From Hermatobates lingyangjiaoensis (taxonomy: Eukaryota > Arthropoda > Insecta > Hemiptera > Hermatobatidae): a DNA stretch of 64,000 bases. Location of the stretch: contig JAPFBL010000233.1 in the NCBI GenBank assembly GCA_026182355.1, forward strand, positions 1,612,001-1,676,000, read 5' to 3'. How positions within the stretch are numbered: position 1 is the stretch's first letter; each line of letters starts with the position of its first letter. Positions 60,527-64,000 of the stretch are shown here, in pieces. A program made the position numbers and the translations under genes. The notes under the pieces are model-generated. The model did not search any database. It was not told where the DNA came from and worked only from the letters and a program-made list of their open reading frames with translations.

Positions 60527-60530
60527 TTTT
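60440..60530. repeat. (ATTT)n / T-rich tract at the PLE 3' end
   Basis: Irregular tatttattt repeats translate as the isoleucine/tyrosine/leucine tail of the frame above. Confidence 0.85.
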
Positions 60531-60800
60531 AATTTGATTTATCTACTTTTTTATAATTTTTTATAGTTATAATTTTTACTCGTTCCTTTTACGTCTTAAT
60601 TTGGCTCTTCATTTCCTTCCCTCCCTTCCCCCGCTTGGTGGTAAGTGGTGGGGTACTGGCTGCGGTTTCCGAGTTCAGTACCGCCCTGTCTTCCTGCGGG
60701 ACTCTTCGCTCTTCGCACCTCCTGATGACGACGATTGTCGAAATATCGATGTGAGTTATGTCTGTGTCTTTCTGTGTGTTTCCTTCGTTTTTTATTTTAT
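60531..60800 (+). mobile_element. PLE 3' UTR with hammerhead-like motif (family E)
   Basis: CTGATGA at about 60723-60729 (the exact consensus core), one C, helix II GAC / GUC with loop GAUU, then GAAAUAUC. GAUGUG after it pairs with CACCUC before the core at five of six positions (helix I). Contiguous with the PLE ORF, this ties the motif to a PLE. The E repeats at 12.2, 20.8, 34.3 and 50.1 kb are pieces of this end. Confidence 0.75.
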
Positions 60801-60888
<88 letters not shown>

Positions 60889-60925
60889 GAGACAGAGACA
60901 CACCGAGAGAGAGGCAGGCAGAGAG
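60800..60925. repeat. (TA)n(GA)n microsatellite
   Basis: TA run about 60808-60840, then GA/CAGA runs. The frame at 60758-61147 crosses it. Confidence 0.95.
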
Positions 60926-61824
60926 AAACGATCTAGATGTCATCTTACCTGTTGGTTTTATTCTATGCGTGACTACAGATACATATTGAAGATAATAGAA
61001 ATATTCTCGCTATATGTTTTGCTATATATTAGCTATTTGGTGAAAGAATATTTATATATCTTGGTTCACTCAAATCAGTTCAACACATTGATATTCCTTT
61101 CCTTCTTTGATTTATACCAGCAGTGTCTCTGCATACATCCTAAGTAGCTTATGTATCCTTCGATTCAAATCTACAGAATGTATATAAAACGAACTATTCC
61201 TTCAATAAATAAAGGTAAATGACTAATTTATGCAACCTTTCCACAAGTATTGTCATACTTGAAGACTTTAAATTTGTCTCTGTGATATATATATATACAT
61301 AATTAAATTTCTTACAAATTTCTCTATGGATGATTTTTCGATTTAGCTTCTCGAGTTTTCTGACCTCACACTTCCATTCATTTGGTACTAAGTGTAAGAA
61401 ATCACCAAAATATTTCCTTGTAAATTCCATGTAATATAAGTCCATACATATATACATAAGTCCATTTTTTTCAATAAGTCCCCTAGTTATCTACGACCTT
61501 TAAATGTAGTTTTTACAATTTGCTATCTATACCCTGAGTTTTATTGTTCAAATAAACTGCTATAATAATATTCTGATGATTTTCATTTGATTATTGTCTT
61601 TTCTATTGTTTTCCTTTGTTGTTGCCAATGACAACTTAATTATCTTAATCGTTTGTGCTAAACAACATCGACATGCAGTGATGTAGCTCGTCTAGTTAGA
61701 GATCGTAGAATATGATGATAATATTTGCCAATCATATCACACCCAGGATAAGCGACTTAATAAAGTAACCATGCGAACCAATTCTGATAAACAGACTTCG
61801 ATGACAGTATATAAGCTTTATATA
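60926..61824. other. No recognisable feature
   Basis: The minus frame at 61194-61457 (87 codons, MYICMDLYYMEFTRKYFGDF) has no recognised motif. Confidence 0.45.
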
Positions 61825-62121
61825 TCAGCCTGTTTTGATCGCTGTGCACCTTAGCTTTCCAGCCATTACACCAAAGATCAAATCAGGCCGACGATTTAAC
61901 GTGTTACCCTTTTGTCACCTCGAAGTTTTGCCACCCAAAACTTGGGGTGTCCGAGGTGGACCTCGCGGAGGCGGGCACCACGATTCTACGTCGCGCATTA
62001 GACCAAAAATTAAATTAACTAATTCACGCAATTGTACCAGGGGGGGGGGGGGGCGAAAACAACAAAAACGGCAGTTATAATCCTGGTATTAGGTGGCTCA
62101 TTTACCTCACTACCAAACATT
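61825..62121 (-). mobile_element. Probable 3' UTR of the LINE fragment
   Basis: Less AT-rich than its surroundings and directly downstream of the LINE stop on the minus strand. It includes a 14-base G run (about 62040-62053, plus reading). CG-rich text at 61930-62000 (ggtggacctcgcggaggcgg). The extent is inferred from composition. Confidence 0.45.
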
Positions 62122-62372
62122 TTAACGCTGGGTTGCAATGGCTCTCTTTTTCCTGCCCACCTCGTGGATGAACTCGAGGTATCCCTTCACGTTTTTACGT
62201 TTGAACGATACCTCGTAAAGCTCGCTTGCCTCTTTTCCAACTATCGCCTCGACCTTTGTTCTTTCATAGTCATATCTGGGGCACTCCTCAATAACATGCT
62301 GGACTGTCTCAGGGCTCCACCCACAGAGACATGTAGGATCCTCCACTCGCTTGAAGCGGTGTAAATAATTTA
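62122..62372 (-). pseudogene. LINE (non-LTR retrotransposon) ORF2 C-terminal fragment
   Basis: The frame extends upstream of its ATG (62346) to about 62372 (LHRFKRVEDPT). CLCGWSPETVQHVIEECPRY gives a C-x-C-x8-H-x4-C zinc-knuckle pattern found at the C-terminus of R1/Jockey/I-type LINEs. A basic tail (EVGRKKRAIATQR) follows before the stop at 62122. The reverse transcriptase lies outside the copied part, so this is a strong 5' truncation typical of LINEs. Confidence 0.75.
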
Positions 62373-62582
62373 TGTATCAGCCATGATTCATCCATCACAA
62401 TACCGACATTGTAAAGACGATCATGATACTCTTTATTACTGCAAACTTATAAATGAGTGGTCTCCATCCACCTTGTAAAAATGGGTAGGAAATGGAAGAA
62501 TCGTGATGGTACTATATATAAGAATTATATAGTATTACTACAGAATATATAAAAAGTCAATAATGTATCACCCAATTTATTG

Positions 62583-62890
62583 AATAGTTGTATTATTCAA
62601 TCAAGATTCGGTCAATTTTCAAGGTTCAAAAATCCAACTCTCGTTGCTGACGTTTCATTTTTTTTTTAAAAACCTTTTTTCATAGGCCTAAAAAAAAGGA
62701 GTAATAAGAAATCACATTTCAACATCCAACATATAAACAATATGATATGGATTGTTACAACTTCGGAATATTAAAGTAGAAGTATTTCAAAGATAAATAG
62801 AATAATATAACTTACAGATATAAAAATTTGTTTAATTCAAACTCTTTTGAAAATTGACCGAATCCTGATTAAATAAAACACCTATTTAGA
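62583..62890 (-). mobile_element. Family B terminal repeat with a short inverted piece
   Basis: Matches the B left arm (attcggtcaattttc, then aacctttttt-cataggccta, then aagaaatcacattt). Its end (ttgaccgaatcctgatt) is repeated inverted at 62840-62885. The core is absent, as in other B copies. Confidence 0.7.
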
Positions 62891-62917
62891 ATGTATATAT
62901 AAATATGTATAAAAAGG

Positions 62918-63134
62918 TTTCACATAAACATGTGAAACAACAATCAATGATCAAACCACAATAAGAAATGGGAAAACAAGACTAAGATCTTTCAACCGTA
63001 ACAAGCGGTCTTCGTCAGAGTCAAAAACCCAACTGAGGTTTTTTCAGTTGGGTTTTTGACTCTGACGAAGACCGCTTGTTACGGTTGAAAGATCTTAGTC
63101 TTGTTTTCCCATTTCTTATTGTGGTTTGATCATA
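62918..63134. mobile_element. Family G palindrome, copy 13, well preserved
   Basis: Minus arm about 62918-63031, plus arm about 63044-63134. Plus core CTGACGA 63062-63068, GAAA at 63087; minus core TCGTCAG at about 63013. Both arms are intact and near-identical to 58222-58445. Confidence 0.85.
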
Positions 63135-64000
63135 AATATGTATATATAAGAAATTAAATTTATGAATTAAAGATATTTTTATGGTTTTGTTACCGACATA
63201 TTGGTGTTAATAATGAACAAACATTTATATTTTTTAGTGTTGCGATTTATTAGAATTTTTTTTTGTTCAAACAGATAATGAAATATAAAAAAATACTGGT
63301 TAATATGTATTTTGTAAAAGAGTTTTACTTAAAGATTGAATAATTTAGCCAGAAATGACAAATATCATAGAAAACAAAATACCATATATTTTATGAAGTA
63401 TTATTGTAAATCTACATAAAATAACAGTTAATGGTTCAACTGAATAGATGGGTTTGTATGGGGTCTGTGGGTGCCCTTACTTGGATAATCCATTTCCATC
63501 ATGCCGTAGTAAATGACACAAAGCATTGAAAACGCATTGCTATAACTAAACATAATAAAACTATATCAGCAAATCTAACCAAAAAAATAGGAAAAAGTAC
63601 AGCTGAGTTTCAAAACCCTGCATTATTTAGTACAAACATCATTTAAGAAAAATCTTATAAATTCAAACAGAAATTAAATGTGTGTATAAAAAATGCAAAA
63701 GATCAAAAATTTGTATATGTTTACACAAGTCATATGAATTTCTCTACTGTTTAGAATGTTTACTAAGATTTCATAATGTTAGACAAAATATTGTCTCATA
63801 ATTAGGTCTGTGAAGCAAACATAGTGGTTTGTTTTATAACATTCATTAATTAAGATAATTTACAAAGCTTATATTTATTTACAATAAAAATGAGCCAATT
63901 ACTTTACAAACCCGCTTAAAGAAGACAATTCCTGAATTTACTTTTAAGGTAATTATTGCTATAAAACAAAAACAAGTCCCTACTTTTTTTTTTTTTTTCT
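63135..64000. other. AT-rich stretch to the window end
   Basis: A patch at 63450-63500 (tggggtctgtgggtgccc) has no recognised frame. T-run at the very end. Confidence 0.5.

Noticed and set aside
60758..61147. 129-codon plus frame after the PLE
   Set aside because: Crosses TA and GA runs; arginine/glutamate repeats come from the microsatellite.
62032..62364. 110-codon plus frame
   Set aside because: Opposite strand of the LINE C-terminal fragment and crosses a G run.

Overview
This 64-kb window looks like AT-rich nuclear DNA of an invertebrate animal, made almost entirely of transposable-element debris and simple repeats. I found no host protein-coding gene, rRNA or tRNA gene. The animal reading rests on Penelope-like elements (PLEs) with a GIY-YIG endonuclease, a tRNA-derived SINE family, hAT and Helitron-like non-autonomous elements, a LINE fragment and very many (TA)n, (CA)n and (GA)n tracts. 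A four-copy interstitial TTAGG-type repeat near 36.78 kb hints at an arthropod, but this is weak and I do not assign a phylum.

The dominant theme is a set of terminal repeats from Penelope-like retroelements. I label the repeat families A to M for use inside this annotation only. Although their sequences differ, nearly all share one layout: a short helix I strand, a core CTGANGA, one unpaired nucleotide, a helix II hairpin, GAA(A), a 4-6 nt usually self-complementary stretch, and the returning helix I strand. This is the layout of a type I hammerhead self-cleaving ribozyme, which is known from PLE terminal repeats. Most copies lie in head-to-head inverted pairs, with the minus-strand arm on the left and the plus-strand arm on the right, often embedded in (TA)n.

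Layout: 0-0.24 kb, a 32-bp minisatellite. 0.9-3.1 kb, palindromes A and B, then a PLE end-to-start junction (family M). 4.75-5.2 kb, a tandem duplication. 7.55-8.36 kb, a DNA transposon remnant with TA target duplication. 9.8-10.0 kb, palindrome C. 11.2-12.7 kb, a second M junction followed by D, E and G. 16.0-16.8 kb, microsatellites, PLE N-terminal pieces, H and G. 18.3-18.6 kb, a SINE. 19.7-21.5 kb, a foldback element and G, I, J, E and B repeats. 26.06-26.39 kb, an hAT MITE. 27.9-30.6 kb, G, then a 633-bp tandem repeat (L) with an eroded inverted arm, then B. 32.1-32.4 kb, a SINE. 33.9-34.8 kb, a PLE 3' end and a G cluster. 38.2-39.4 kb, an hAT element and a SINE. 43.3-43.9 kb, the C-terminal part of a second PLE lineage. 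44.3-45.4 kb, G, G and C. 46.7-47.0 kb, a SINE. 48.3-53.4 kb, two Helitron-like copies flanking K, B, H and G. 53.4-54.1 kb, two decayed SINEs. 54.9-57.4 kb, an inverted pair, then A, G, PLE N-terminus and B. 58.0-60.8 kb, G palindromes, F, a PLE/H chimera and the best preserved PLE (reverse transcriptase end plus GIY-YIG plus 3' ribozyme-like motif). 62.1-63.1 kb, a LINE C-terminus, B and a final G palindrome.

If the hammerhead reading is right, the parts act together: the PLE enzyme copies RNA, the terminal ribozyme-like motifs trim or monomerise it, and non-autonomous repeats with the same motif (D, G, H, I, J, L) may be mobilised in trans. The window would then hold a diverse set of PLE-driven, retrozyme-like repeats. 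All structural pairings were done by eye; no folding program, alignment or database search was run.
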